From the NCBI GenBank assembly GCA_007922195.1, contig ML682005.1, positions 31,687,777 to 31,751,776 on the forward strand: a DNA stretch of 64,000 nucleotides. The letters are read 5' to 3'. Origin of the DNA: Podocnemis expansa. Taxonomy: Eukaryota > Chordata > Testudines > Podocnemididae. This document shows, in pieces, positions 33,411 through 47,024 of the stretch (positions are counted from its first letter, which is position 1; every line of letters starts with the position of its first letter). The notes under the pieces are model-generated. The model made no database searches, was not told the DNA's origin, and saw only the letters and a list, made by a program, of their open reading frames with translations. The translations under genes were made by a program, and so were the position numbers.

Positions 33411-33562
33411 GTGGTAATCAGCAGAGCTTAGTGGCTAGTGCACTCAGGAGATCAAGGCTCTAATCCTGGCTTTGTCACAAGCCTGCTGGGTGACTGTAGG
33501 CAAATCACTTCACCACTCTGTGCCTCAGTTTTGTCATCTATAAAATGGAAATAATGCTTAGA
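33411..33562 (+). mobile_element. MIR-type SINE
   Basis: The order AGTGGCTAGTGCACTCAGGA (A-box region), AAGGCTCTAATCCTGGCTTT (B-box region), GGGTGACTGTAGGCAAATCA and CTCTGTGCCTCAGTTTTGTC follows the MIR consensus closely, including the conserved core. Confidence 0.88.
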
Positions 33563-35754
33563 CATGGGTGGGAAGCAGTTTTCCCATCCTGTGAAAATCT
33601 GTGATATTAAAAAAAAATCTGTTTTCAGTTACCAAAAATCCCAAGCAGGGGGAGGGGGAGAAAATGGCTTTGGTCCATTGAAATGTTTCATTTCAATAAT
33701 TCAAAATGTTTTCTTTTGCTTGATCTTTTTTAGTTTTTACATTACAAACCAAAGTCATGTTGAGCCAGGAAAGCAGAACATTTTGTTAGGAAAACAAACA
33801 TTTGACAATTTGAATTTATTTATTTAAAAAAAAAATCTGCAAAAAAAAAAATCCTTCAAAACCAACCTTTCCCCGTGAGAAGTTCAGTTCTGATTATTTT
33901 TTTTCCAATGGAAAAAAATGTGGAATATAAAAATTCCCAAATGCCTCTAATAGTGATTCGTATGTCCTTTGTGGAGTACCTGGAGATCTACTGACTGAAA
34001 ATACAATGATGATTTGTCTACAGAACAGCCACAACAGAAGCAGTCACTGTTTCCTGTACTTTGTACTCACTGTAATAAAAACAGAGCACAGCTGTTTAAG
34101 AGCAAAGAGATTATTCAATGACTTGTTTTTCTTTATACATCTCCTATTTAGAAAACATTAGATTGCACAAAAAGGTTAATATTTACCAACCATTACAAGA
34201 TATTGCTTGATCTAAAAGGTGTCTTGTTCAAAAAGTCTCAGCAGTGGATTTGTTTTTTCAGCAAAGACTTTATGGACTGGGCCAATGCATGCATAAAAAG
34301 TGAAATTGTTCATGTACAGAGCAGCAAAAGAACATTGCTAGTGACAGTTTAAAGCTTCTAAAAGTGAAGCCATGATTTATAGTTTCTGAAAGAAAGAGAA
34401 GAAAAGCATGATGCAAACATCACATTTAAAACGAGAGATGCAAATAAAAAACTTATTTCCTTCCTCAAAGTGTAAGTGCACTAGGCCTCTTCTGATGCTG
34501 AAAGTGTGGAAATAATCTATTAACATGTGGTAACTAAGAATTCTTACATAGGATTTCTTTACTGCTTTTACCATGTCTGATTTTATTTGCTATTGATGCT
34601 TCCATAGATATCTGAGGATACAACATGAGCTTGTTGTGCCTGGCTATTTGTTCTACTACTGAAAGTTACATGGTAGGTCAAGGGAAACTCTTTCCAAAGA
34701 AAGAGCTCAATTTCGATTCCTGACTCTTGATGCCAGGCAATTTAGTGCTCAGTAATGCAGCCTAATGAATAACATTTTCAATGTATTCACATGCAGCAGG
34801 CCTACTCTAGTATATATTTTGCATAAATGTCATAAAAATCTAGCATAGACTGAGTCACAACAGCTATTCATTTTAAAATCTCTCATTATACTATATATAA
34901 TGAAATCCTGCACAGTTTTAGCAAAAGTTACCACACAATAGAATCTGAAATTACCAGTTCTCCTTTTATAATTAGAATAAGAAATATCAATTGTAAATTG
35001 CTGGTAATGGTCGGTAAATATTAACCTCACTGTGTCTTCTAATACGTTCTAAATAGATGTATAAAGAAAAACAAAAGTCTCATTTCTTTGAGGTACGCTG
35101 ATCCATTCCACATTTTTTCCTCATACAGAATTATACTTAAATTTACCAGATGTCCTGAATTCAACATCATTTCACAATTTTTGTAGTTATTTACTTCAAA
35201 ATGCCACACAATCTAATTTTTTCCTAAGGAAAAAGCTTACAAAAAAGTATGCAAAATCCCCCCCCCCCATTTTTTTTGAAAAAAATTAATGTGCACTTGT
35301 GAAACCTTTCTGAGAATGCTGCTTAATTTTTTTTCTAAGTACCTCCCACATTACAAAATATGTTGGGCATCCCAGAATAATAGCTTTTATTTATGTGAAA
35401 GGAAGTATTTCCAGCTTTTGTCAATGCCTTCACACTTAAAACAGTATCTTTTCTACACATTTTTTAAGAAAAAGAAGTAAATACAATTTTTCTTTTGTCT
35501 TACTAATAAATAGCTACAGACTCCATTTTCAAGTTTGGATCCAAATTTTTCTTGTAATATTGGCTAAATGTGCCCATTGAATCCTAGCATCCCAATCTAG
35601 GACAAAGTTCAGATTTAGTTCAACACTATAAATTGCAAAGTTTGGGAGCATTCAAATCAGTGGCTTGGTTCTGCTCATTACAAAGAACCAAAATTCAGAT
35701 CCAGATCTCAGCTCTAAGGCTTTTGTTTGAGCCTCTCTCTAATAATAATTATAG
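33563..35754. other. No gene; AT-rich repeat-like parts
   Basis: From 33590 to 33960 the sequence has many AAAATGTTTC and TTCAAAATG words in both orientations, resembling the AT-rich stretch at 16.7 kb. A C9 run lies at about 35263-35271. No supported reading frame. Confidence 0.4.
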
Positions 35755-35935
35755 TATTTTACAACACCACCTTTCATTTAGGGATCTCAAAGCACATTAG
35801 TGCACTAGGAATCCCAATAACTCTTTGAGAAGAATTAATAAACTCATTTTGTAATGAGGTTATTGATGGAGGTGAAACAACCACAGTGTAGTCATTTGCT
35901 TGGAAGATTACTGGAACCCAGGGCTCTACAAATCA
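35755..35935 (-). mobile_element. MIR-like or related SINE fragment
   Basis: Reads CACCTTTCATTTAGGGATCT, CAAAGCACATTAGTG, CTCATTTTGTAATGAGG, CTTGGAAGATTACTGGAACC and CAGGGCTCT, the order seen in reverse-oriented members of the MIR group. Divergence is high. Confidence 0.5.
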
Positions 35936-38840
35936 TGTTTCCCCTTATATAACTATAACAGTTTTACTGTTATTTTCTTTTACAACAGAAATGTCTCAAT
36001 CATAGTTCAAGGATGCTGTCATAACCATACCTTACAGTTCCATAACTATTGATTTCTCAGCCACTCAGGACCTTGAACTCTTATTTGCATAAAGTAAGTA
36101 CAGTTCTATCTCACTAACCACACAGTATACAGACCCCTGCCTGTACTCTGAATGGCAAAAGGCTATTGTTAGCCAAGCAGAGTACCGGGATTTACATTAA
36201 TCAGAGTATGGCTGTTTCTCAGTAACAGTGTCTGCACTTCTCAGTCTTGATTAGTAAGGATGAAAGGGGGAGAAAGAGGGTGATATTGAGAAAAGTGATC
36301 TGAGGTGAGTTGAGATTTTGAAGCCAAGCTTTTTGTGGGCATGTGGATGGTGTATTCTGAGGGGTGTCCTCAGAAAACTTTTGAGATGGGGAGTTTAACA
36401 CATTTTAGAATAATTTTGAGGATATTCTCTACTTACTCATTAGTAACGCTTTGTAAGGCTGAAACACATTGCTCAGAAACTGTAGCATAATACAGAAACA
36501 GATCTGTGATGAATACAAATAATATTTTTCTCTACAATCTATGCATTCTTTCTGGATAACTAGACACTGAAGACATAACATCTCTTACATGCTATAAAAA
36601 TAAAATATTGGATTTTTGTGAAGTATAGCTGCTTTAAGACAAGATGATAAACATGGGATTAAAAATAGAGGGTTGAATTTCTAACTGGTATAAATCAACA
36701 TAACTGCACTGACTCCAGAAGAACTATGGCAATATATACCAGGTGAGGATCTATGGTAAAATGTTCAAACATTCCTAAATAACTTAGGAACTTAAGTACT
36801 TAAGTGCTTTTGCAATCTTCACCCTAGTCCATCATTTGGTCAAGAAGAGATTTAGGAAAAGTAGAATTTATACATGTTCTTAGAAATTTCATCTGCTATT
36901 TCACAGCATTTTAGGTGGTGTAATTGAGAGAAAAAAAGATGCTGCATACAATAAAATGCACCATTTTTCATCTAAGAGAGATGAATTCTTTACTTGTAGA
37001 GTTGCTTTTTTTGCTGTTACTGAAAAGTAGAAAGAAAGAAATATGGTCAAGAGCTCCAATTTATTTCCCACAATCCCTCTTGTCAATTTAGTGAATTCAG
37101 TGGAGTGACAGAACTGTTTATTACATAGGTGCTGAACAAGCTGAAAATGAATCAAATAAGTGACAAACTAGAGCATTTTCTAGTTTGCAAAAGATACTTA
37201 CCCATCAGTTGAAGTTCTATCTGTCAACTTTATTATTTCAGGTCACATGCTGAGCAATAGCAAGTATCTAGGAAGAAGTAAGTTTTTTTTTTCTTTGCAT
37301 TTTGTCACTTTTCCTGAGGAAGAGTGAACTGACTGAGACAAGATAAAAAAACTGCTTGAACCTAAACCTAAATTCTTACCAAATTAAACTCACGTTTAAA
37401 TTATATTAAAATACTCACTAATATTTACTACTTTTTATTAACCAACTATATGTTATATGTCATTAAAAAGTCAACAGTGGCAAGGAGCTACTATAGATGC
37501 ATCTTATTCTGTAGATGGAAAATTTGTGGTAATCCCAGATATCTTTAGTGGAAATCAGAATAGGTCAAATGAATTCCACAAACCATACTGGAGTTACATC
37601 AATTTATACCAGTTAACCAACACTGGAAGTGAGATTTTGAAGTATAATAAATTCTTGGTAATTATAGCTGATTGACACATTTCAATATCATTTAAGAACT
37701 ATTGTTTGTAATTTTTTTTCCAAAAAGTTTATAGTTTACATAGAAAATTTCAACTTTCAGTTGAGAAACCAGTCTCCTGAAAACTGAAAGGTTTTAGCTC
37801 AGAAACTGTGCTTTATGGGATTTATACTTGAGTTGTTTCATATCCATGTGATAAGTCAATGAGAGGGAAGACTGGGGGGCATCATAGAAGTAATCCAGCC
37901 AGAGAATAGAACCCATAGAGCAAAATGGGGCTATGAGGCACCAGAACTACAATTCCCCAGTTCCCATAAATGAGCTAAGACTCAGCAAAGAGATTTTCAC
38001 TAAACATTGCTGATTTTTCTCTCAGAGCAAACCTTCCATTCCATCCTGTGCAATGAACGAGACAGCAGTCCTGTGGAAAATATAGCATATGATCATATAA
38101 TTATAGACTAATTGTTATATTATATTAGCATATAATTATAGACTAATCCCACAGCCACAGGCAACCTTATTGTGGCATTTCCTGATCTTTGCCAAGTTTA
38201 CAATAAGAGGAGAGCTGCTCTAAATTATGCCGTCTCCTGCAAAGAGCAGGAGGAACTTATGGAGTATTATCTATTCTACCCCATAACATTTTTCACCCTA
38301 TTATACTAACCCCTCTTTCCAAAACTGAAGGTGTGGGAAGATGGAGGTGTATGTTTGTGATGGTGGAAATCCAAGGCTGAACCTTTAAGGAGTTCTCTGA
38401 TTACTTTGTTGCAGCAATGAAAACAGCTAACGATGTGGCCCCAGACTGAACCCTGTGGTTATAGTTTTATACATAATTCTCAGAATAAGATTATGTAAAT
38501 ATTTGTAATTGCCTGGAAGATCACAGTAGATTGAATAAAATAGTCATCAAATCTGATCCTCCAATCCAATTACCCTCGTTCACCCTTTCCGTGAGGAATC
38601 ATCATTCCTATTGATTAATTTCACTAGTGCTGAATTTTTGCAAGGTAATTGGTATATAAAACTCATATAAAATTGCAGTTTATTTGCTGGTTTTACTATC
38701 AGCCAACAGAAGTTATCCAAAATGATCGTGTCCTTATATGCTCCATCCCTTTACCTGTGGAAGGATAGCTTTACAATGATTAGATATTTAATGCTAGAGT
38801 CAAATGGCCCTGCTTTTGCAACAATTTATTTAGGTGCATA
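35936..38840. other. No confirmed gene
   Basis: AT-rich DNA. A 21-base AT-rich word, ATATAATTATAGACTAAT and flanks, occurs twice at about 38094-38112 and 38131-38149. A 19-base segment at 37202-37220 (minus) sits between good splice-site matches and is discussed as a finding. The 72-codon open stretch at 37457-37675 has no recognised family. Confidence 0.4.
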
Positions 38841-38976
38841 TTAGTTTGGACTAAGCTTTGCCTAGTCTGAACTAAGAAATTTCTTAGTTCAGACTAGGCA
38901 AAGGTGTAGCCAAGGGCTAAATTAGTCCGGACTAAGCTTCCTTAGTCTGGACTAATTTGGCAGTGTAGACATATCC
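38841..38976. mobile_element. Short Harbinger-like MITE
   Basis: The interior is a palindrome, CTAAGAAATTTCTTAG, flanked by AGTCTGAACT and AGTTCAGACT, and the right end reads GCAGTGTAGACATATCC. The left TIR is missing, so this copy is truncated or internally deleted. Confidence 0.7.
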
Positions 38977-39077
38977 TGTGAGTTCTCCTCCATCCTCCCT
39001 CCCCCCATGAAATTGAACACAAGTGCATACTTTGTTGTATGCAGTTTTGATGCAGCTGAGCTGGGCCCAGAATATTA

Positions 39078-39195
39078 GAGACCAAGTGGGTATAGTGATA
39101 TCTTTATTGGACCAACTGCTGTGGGTGAGACACACAAACTTGTTAGTCAAATAAGATGTCGAATACCTCACCCACCTTGTTTCTTTCTCTAATAA
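39078..39195. mobile_element. Second dispersed-repeat family, foldback copy
   Basis: ATTAGAGACCAAGTGGGT and CTTTATTGGACCAACTGCTG match the repeat at 6.5 kb. ACCCACCTTG and TCTCTAATAA at the right are an inverted copy of the left end, giving a foldback layout like that of the Penelope-like copies. Confidence 0.6.
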
Positions 39196-40120
39196 GCACA
39201 TGCATGAATTTTATAAGACTGAGGTCTAAATCTAATAATCTAATTAGTTAAGAAATCTGTAATTACTAGTGGGTTATCCATAATACCTAACCAAGTCACT
39301 CACCTGCGTCCCATATGCTTTTTATTATGAGAAGTTGCCTGTTTTAGTATGGAGTTGGTGAAATACTCTTGCTTAGGGCCCCCTGTGAGCTAGCACCTGC
39401 TCCACACCTTACCCTCTTCAAGGCGGTCAAGGGGTGAGGACCTCCACCTGTGAGGGATATAAGATCTGACCTTGGTTAGCAAAGGCCACAAGGTTTCACC
39501 CTATCACATGAGCCCAATGCCCATCATAAGAATATCAGAGGTCTTTTATCTCTGTCAATTGTTCATTTTAATCTCTTAACTGTACTAGAAATCAGCCGAG
39601 AGTCACAACAAGTAAGCAACAGCACTCAAATGCTTCATTTAAATACCACGTGCATTCCTGTTTAAGCCATCATGACTTGCAGGTGCTGTTAGGAAGGCAA
39701 AAACTCCCCGGTCATATGCCAATTTGGACCATGAGAACAAAAATTCCTTCCTAACCCTCTAAACAGATGATCAGCTAGACCACAGCATCTATCAGGCTGT
39801 GTCCCTATTGCTAGTTCAAATAAACATGGTGAGGAGCTACAAAATGCTGCCCAAAGAGCACCCCATCTGGTACCTGGCCAATGGAAGTCAGAAACTTAGC
39901 AAGAGACTCGATCTCTTGCTACTGGGAGTGTCTCACTTCCCCATTGCTGATCTGATCAATTTCTTCCACCTGTTGATACAGGTGGATGGCATTTTTAAAT
40001 GAACTTTGCCTCACTGATGATGTCATGCATAACTAAAGAAGTGCAAAAGTTTCCACACAAATAATTTATTTGTCAAAAAATGCAGATTCAGGTAGACCAA
40101 AACTATTTGCAAATATAAAT
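39196..40120. other. Dispersed-repeat-like DNA, unclassified
   Basis: The stretch 39680-39770 (GGAAGGCAAAAACTCCCC, CCAATTTGGACCATG, AATTCCTTCCTAACCC, GATCAGCTAGACC) has the look of a LINE 3' end seen in many amniotes, but I cannot place it. No coding region supported. Confidence 0.35.
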
Positions 40121-40122
40121 AT

Positions 40123-40124
<2 letters not shown>

Positions 40125-40183
<59 letters not shown>
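40125..40183. repeat. (TC)n(AC)n compound microsatellite
   Basis: TC repeats to about 40162 pass directly into AC repeats to 40183. Confidence 0.95.
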
Positions 40184-43100
40184 AATTAAATAGTTTGACC
40201 CCCTTCTAAAGAAAATCGACTTTGTTCCAAAGCAATGTTTTGTTTAGAAATTAAACTAATTTTATTTTTTCAAAAAGGTTAAAAAACCCACTCTAATGTG
40301 AAATTGAACTAACAAAAATTATCAGGTTGAACAAAATATTTTTTAATCTAAAATAATTTTTTTCAATTTCTCCTCCTCCTGACTATTTTATTTTTAGGTG
40401 AATGAAACTCAAGAATTTGACCCAAGATGAAATTTTTGTTTGTTTGTTTGTTTGTTTGTTTCAGCCACTGAACTAAAAAAAAATCAATTATTCACTCAGT
40501 TCTGTATGACATGTCTATGAAATGTACAGTTGCACAAGATAAACTAACACTTGTTGTTCTGACAGACTTTCACTTTCAGCGTTAGACTTTATTTTAATCC
40601 AAACCCGAAACTATAACTTGAAGACCGCAAATGCAAATGGATCAGAACTAAAACAAACAAGCAAAACCTATTTCTGTGCAACATAGTAGAAATCTACCTT
40701 CTCCAAAGAGCTTTAAATCTTGGACACTTATAATTGTATGAGGCAGAACAATCCAAATCACTGCAAACACCCTAAAGAGGTACACATTGAGGTTCCCCAT
40801 GACACATGCAAGATAGCAATTAGTGGAAATGCGAATAAATATGATTTGAGATTTACTGAAAAGAAGCTTACCATTGATATACTCAGATGGTGATGACGAC
40901 GTACTCTTCTTTTAGCTAAATAAATGTATCAGATAAAATGACAGTTTGTTAGAAGAACAATAAAAATTAGTTTTCAGGATTCTAATGCTCCTATCAGTGA
41001 TATGATGCAAAATTTTTGAGTGAGTATACTGTTATTTTTCTTTCACTTTTATTTTATAGTAACTTTAGCAGTCTGAAATTATTAGAGTACAAATCTTCCA
41101 TGTAGAAACACATACACATTAGAGCTGGGAAAAAAATAATTTGTCCAAAAAGGAATTTTTCCAGCAAAAATGCAGATTCGGTGACACTAAAACATTTTGT
41201 ACATTTGTGTTGATTTTGATAAATTGTTTGACAATTGACATTTTCAAAATAAAAAAAATTGTTTTAAATCTTTTTTCAAAATCTCCTTTCATTTTCCTTA
41301 TGAAAATGTCAAAAATCCTCAAATATCAAAAATTGTACTTTTTCATTCACTGAAAATTTGCTAAAAAATTGTTTTCAGGTCAACACAATTATGTTTAAAA
41401 TTATTTTTCAGAATTTCCATTGAACTGATAAATCCTGGTTACTTGCTCAGTGATAATCTGTAAATGAAATACTTCGAAGTGAACTTAACTATGATCACAG
41501 TTATACATGATTTCGTACCTTGAATTTGAATAGCTCAGTTTAACTCTCTATTAACCATTTATTTCAGTGGTCACACATAACCTGGAATCTTTTTTTTTTT
41601 TCAAATTGTCTTTTCAGGCTTAGATATTTTTTCTGGTGATCACGGTTGGCGAATGCTCCTGTCTTTGGTGGACTTTCATCCAAAGTTTCTCAAAGAACTG
41701 TGTTCAGCTACCTGTGCATTGTAGCCATTTCTTTAATAATTAAGGTTCAGTGTTCATTATTGTAAAAAAAAAAAAAATTAGGAAAAAGCATGAATGTTTC
41801 ACAGCCAAAACATGCAAATGTCTTCAGGAAACCCTTATATTTCCAAGCATATTTTAATATCATTTAAAATACTTTGAAGACATACCAAAATATTGTTTAA
41901 AATAATCAGGAAGTCAAGTAGGAAAAATCCATAATATGTACTGAATAATAGCATTAAAAAATGATACTAAGACACAGAACCTGATCCCTAGCAGCTGTTG
42001 CAAGTCGGCAAATCCTAAAGCCTCCCTGAAGCTGCTCTAACTTATGCTAGTGAGGTTGAACCAGTGGCGCACAATGATGGCTCAAAACTTATTTTGCCCA
42101 CTTTCTCTTTGAAGCTGCAATCCTGCTACATGTCAATATTTGCTAAAATGTCAAAGTAAACAGCATTATTGATGTATTTTACCTTTTTTCATTTGCAGCT
42201 AATCAGGAGACTACCATCTACCCAACTGCCCACCTTCAAAATGTAATGAATGATTAAACGGGTTGGTTTCAAATCAACTATCTTGTAAGGTTTCTAGTTG
42301 TTCTTGATTTTATTTTGTTTCCTGCCCTTTGGGGGGGGGGTTGTGTGTTTTGTTTTTGTTTGTTTGTTTGTTTGTTTGTTTTGGTTTTTTGTGTTGTTGT
42401 TGCTATAGGTTTGGGAAATGAGTGTTGTGTTTTTTTCTTGTACTGCTTTGGTGGTTAAGGTGCTTTCAGCTACATAAGCTTTATAGCTGACACTTCAAAG
42501 TTTTGGATTTTTGTAATCATCATTACATAGGTTGGGAACTTCAGATAAATGTTCCTGTTCAGGAACATCTCTAATTGCTAACCGTGATTTTGTGCACTTG
42601 GCAACATTTCTTCCTCTGAAATTTTTCAGTCCTTGATGTGATCCAAGTCCCACTGGGATGGAGTAAGAGTGTTCATGAAAAGTGCAAAAGATAGCAAAAG
42701 TGCTATCCCTGTTCCCACTGAAATCATTAATTTCTGTGGGAGCACATGTAGGCCAACACTGAGTAATTTTGCAAATCCAACCCATTGACTGAATGGGTCT
42801 GATTCACCTCCCATTGAATCAGTGGAAAGACTTCTTTTGATTTCAGTTGATATGCTGGAAAAGCTGTATATTATCAGGCTGTACATCATCAGAATTGCTG
42901 TTTCAGACTCAGCCTAAGGGAGCTCTATACTCACATAGACTTGCTAACAGCCCCCAGGGTCTGACCTTTGTTATCATTTGTAATTAAAAGCTCTCTCTCT
43001 TACTCCAGAGCACTCACATGGGGGTGTTTGCATGGATTGAACTGGAAGTGAACTTCCACTGACTACTGAGCAACTTTTGTTTGCCAGAGGTCAAGACAAG

Positions 43101-44683
43101 TTTAAAGCGCAATTCAGTTGAGTAGAAAACGTATATTAAAGTTCATCCAAGCTGTATACTAAGCTATGTTGTTTTGTTGTTACCAGTGCTATATACACAA
43201 AATAACCTGCAGTAGAATTTATCTTGTTATATAAGTTTCTTAAGCGCTTAAATAATCAGGATGTTGCATTAGAAGTGGTGACAGGGAACAAAACTGAAAA
43301 TTATGTTTTCCTGGTCTTTTTCATGACACAGTAACAAAAATTTACATGAAGCAATGGATAGAAAAGTCATATCAGCTGAAAAACATTCTCTTCATCAAAA
43401 TAGCTTCAACAAACAAGGTTCTAGCATGCAGGCAGCAAATGTAAATGGAGAAAGGAACATTATTTGCAAGCAATTACCATTCTGTACTTCATATCCATAT
43501 GAGATTTTATAGATATCTCTATATTCCTTATTTCTTGGATGAGCTGTTATTTTCCATAATAAATACAGACCTTACCATCTGAATTATCTGATTCAATTGT
43601 CTGGTCCCTAAACTACATTTTTAAATTGACAACTTTGTCTTCTATAAATCTTCTCTCTTTCTGTTTTGCTCTTCTCTTGCATATCTATCTAAGGAAAAAG
43701 AAAAATATCTGCACCTAAATTAAAGGGTGTGAATATTGCAATAATCCTAAAAATGTTAACACATATCATTGATACATTTATTAATGATAGCTAATGTTTA
43801 ATTCCTATTACTGGAATTTTGAATATTCAGCTGTTATTATCCTCTTAGTACATTTTTCACATAGGCTCTGGTCTATAACATAGCCGATAACTGCAGTATG
43901 AAGACAGAACTTTTGTGGTCATTAATACTGAAGTCTTTTCTTCCCCTCTGCATATCAACTTCACAATTTTGAATAAATAGAATTGCTGTCTCTTTCTATT
44001 TATTTCACAAAAAAAAAGTTTGTTTGTTTGTTTGTTTTTAATGTAAGTGATTCTCTTTCGTTTTTACTTAGCTTAATTGGGCAAATTCATGGATTCTGAC
44101 AGGAAAGCAGATGTGGCCTAAACTTACTGACACTCATGATGAAACAAAAAAACAGCAAGAAGAATCCATTAGAGAAGTATAATTTACATACTTGGGATTC
44201 TGCAAACACATGCCATCATTCTAAATGTCCCTATAATTCATTGATTATTTTGCCTCTATTAAAGATGAGGTAGGAATGAGAGAGAAAGTTTGGTGTTACT
44301 CCTATTTATGTGTAGTTTATGAGGCAGCTCATGTACTTCATCGACTCATAAAAATTAATTTAGTGATCTCTGACAAACAAGGCTGTTTAGGAAAGTGAAG
44401 AATTCTGTGTGTAATCTAAATCACTAGAGTTTGTAAAGTATGATATACATTATAAGAAGTAACTTATAAGAAAGTGCAGGAGGGCAATAATAAATTTAAA
44501 AGGAAAGAACAGAGACTCTGCTTTAACAATAAAGGGATTTACTATATATTGAAATTCCTCACACACTAAAATGAAAAATTCAAACTATGCCAAAAGACTT
44601 GTTGGAAATAACTATTGTATGCAAAAAGGATGCAAAACAGGCAGTACCTGATAAAACTAAGACTGTTTTTATTTATTACCCTG
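40184..44683. other. No confirmed gene; several simple repeats
   Basis: AT-rich DNA with (GTTT)n at 40436-40461, a G9 run followed by (TTTG)n at 42333-42382 and (GTTT)n at about 44018-44036. The part 41110-41400 is an AT-rich stretch with AAAATTT-type inverted words, resembling those at 16.7 and 33.6 kb. Two short minus-strand segments with splice-site matches (40872-40915, 43576-43607) are discussed as a finding. Confidence 0.45.
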
Positions 44684-44775
44684 AGAGACTAAGATGGTAT
44701 AGAAAGCTGGAATTCAAAAGCTCGTGCAATAAATAAATGTCTTATTCTTTAAAAATGCCACGGGACTTCTTGTTA
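44684..44775 (+). mobile_element. Penelope-like repeat, partial copy
   Basis: Contains AAAGCTCGTGCAATAAATAA, TTATTCTTTAAAAATGCCAC and GGGACTTCTTGTTAG, in the same order as the right part of the copy at 26.8 kb. Confidence 0.65.
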
Positions 44776-44892
44776 GTTTAACTTTAGAATGAGTTGATTA
44801 AAGCCATTGAAATTCAAAGTTAGTGAGCATTTGAAGTCCCTGAGTTTGTGAGGGGGGAAACAGCTAAGGACTGGAGGCCTCAGTCAGAGGTG

Positions 44893-45292
44893 NNNNNNNN
44901 NNNNNNNNNNNNNNNNNNNNNNNNNNNNNNNNNNNNNNNNNNNNNNNNNNNNNNNNNNNNNNNNNNNNNNNNNNNNNNNNNNNNNNNNNNNNNNNNNNNN
45001 NNNNNNNNNNNNNNNNNNNNNNNNNNNNNNNNNNNNNNNNNNNNNNNNNNNNNNNNNNNNNNNNNNNNNNNNNNNNNNNNNNNNNNNNNNNNNNNNNNNN
45101 NNNNNNNNNNNNNNNNNNNNNNNNNNNNNNNNNNNNNNNNNNNNNNNNNNNNNNNNNNNNNNNNNNNNNNNNNNNNNNNNNNNNNNNNNNNNNNNNNNNN
45201 NNNNNNNNNNNNNNNNNNNNNNNNNNNNNNNNNNNNNNNNNNNNNNNNNNNNNNNNNNNNNNNNNNNNNNNNNNNNNNNNNNNNNNNNNNNN
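44893..45292. other. Assembly gap of 400 N
   Basis: Four hundred undetermined bases. Open reading through the gap is meaningless. Confidence 0.99.
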
Positions 45293-45371
45293 GTCTGCCT
45301 ACTCATAAACTTCAATTGCCTTCTTGTATTTACCTAATGGGATCTTTAGCTTTTACCGAGGAATTGATAGT

Positions 45372-45884
45372 GGGTGTGTCTACACTTACAATTTAATTTG
45401 AATTAATAGGGATTACTTCGAATTAAATTAATGCATGGCTACAGTGGCTTTCATTAATTCAAACTAAGGAATTCTTTAGTTTGAATTAATGAAGGCTTAC
45501 TTCAAAGTTATAAAACCTAGCTTAACTTTGAAGTAAGGGTTGATTTGAATGTATTAGTTCAAATTAACCCAGTCTAACTGTGTTAAATTGAACTAACCAT
45601 TAATTTGAAATAACGCTTTTTGACCTTCTTCCTCCCAGGGTGCCTTCCTCTTTCCATATATGCCCTTCTTGGGGGCCATATTGCCACACCATCTTGGGGG
45701 CCATCTTGCCCTTCTCCTAATTCGAACTTGTAAGTTCTGCCCATGGACATGCTAGTTTGAATTGGTGTTCCTATTGTGGCCATGTTAATTTGAATTAACT
45801 TAATTCAAACTAATCATTATTAGTTTGAATTCATTAATTTGAATTAAGCTAATTCTAAGTAACCTTCTAAGTGTAGACATAGCC
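45372..45884. mobile_element. Harbinger-like MITE, same subfamily as at 29.4 kb
   Basis: Starts GGGTGTGTCTACACTTAC and ends AAGTGTAGACATAGCC. Arms are TTTGAATTAA words; the centre (45630-45720) carries CCCAGGGTGCCTTCCTC, CCATATATGCCC and two copies of TTGGGGGCCAT. The shared centre ties it to the 29355-29864 copy. Confidence 0.8.
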
Positions 45885-46163
45885 AGCAAATGCTTTATAG
45901 ATTTTGCTCCCTAGGCAATCTGGAAAATTTGCTCCTCCTCATAGTCTCCTATCCACTATATGCACAATAAAATGTCACTATACATTTTGCTGCCCTTAAT
46001 GTTGCCTTAGGCAACTCTCTGTTTTCTTGTGTGATGGAACTAGCTCTGGGAATTAGTGATACCTGACATCCAGATTTCTTATCTTGGGTTTTGGTTTGGG
46101 TTTTTTTTTTTTTTCATTTGGAACACCATGGTTTACAGATTCTCTGAAAGAGCTGTTGTCTGA

Positions 46164-46436
46164 GGCTAGGTCTACACAACAAACTTACATTGATGTAACT
46201 ACATTACTCTGGGCTGTGAAAAATCCACACCCTTGAGCAACACAGTTAAACCAACCAAACTTCCATTCTCGAAAGTGCTAAATCAATTGCAGGGATTCTC
46301 CCATCAACATAGTTATTGCCTTGCAAGGAGGTAGATTAATTATATTGACAGGAGAAGCTCCCCCCATCAGCATATTAGTGTCTTCATTGAAGCACTGCAA
46401 TGGTGTCCCTCCAGCTTTTTAAGTGTAGAACTGCCT
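46164..46436. mobile_element. MITE with GGCTAGGTCTACAC end
   Basis: Starts GGCTAGGTCTACACAACAAA and ends AAGTGTAGAACTGCC. The interior (CATTGATGTAACTACATTA, GGTAGATTAATTATATTGAC) differs from the AGTTTGAACTAA MITEs, so it is a separate subfamily. Confidence 0.7.
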
Positions 46437-47024
46437 TAACTTACCTGACAAGTTCCTAAAGTGCATCGCTTGCTTTCTGTGAGGGCTACTATAAAATAGC
46501 TTGTTTTCTAGCCATTGAGTTAGTTGTCTGACTTACTAACTTTTTGTTGGGTATCCTGACTTTCAATTCCTAACTTTCAAATTTAGTCTCAGAAGTCATA
46601 CATCACTGAGTTTGTCAGTGGGTTTCAAACTTTGTTTCTTGGGACCCAGTTGAAAAAAATGACCCAACAATTACATCTTTGAGTACTTGAGGGGGTCTGC
46701 GAGTCTGACCCAGTACTGGGTCCCAACCCATGGCTTGAAAACCACTAGTTTAAGATACTTCTTTCTCCTGTCTTCTTACTCTATTACTCACCCATTCTCT
46801 TCTCTTCTTTTAACCTTTGGCAGTTTTGTTTTCACTTTGACTGTCTTGCAATTGATGGGATGCACTTTCATGACCCTTTAAAGTGCTGATAACGCCTTGT
46901 GCTGTTTCTTGCAATGTGGCACAAAGTCACAGACTTAAACATAAAATAAATAAATAGCACAAAGTGTTAAACTACAAGCTCTAAAATTCTGCCTTGCTCT
47001 TTTTCATCTCAGCCCTACTCGCTT

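Noticed and set aside
37237..37280. Plus-strand microexon between TTTCAG and GTAAGT near 37242-37277
   Set aside because: It competes with the minus-strand candidate beside it and has no partner exon in compatible phase nearby, so I see no reason to prefer it.
44848..45396. Open reading frames through the N run
   Set aside because: Most of the codons are undetermined bases, so the frame is an artefact of the gap.
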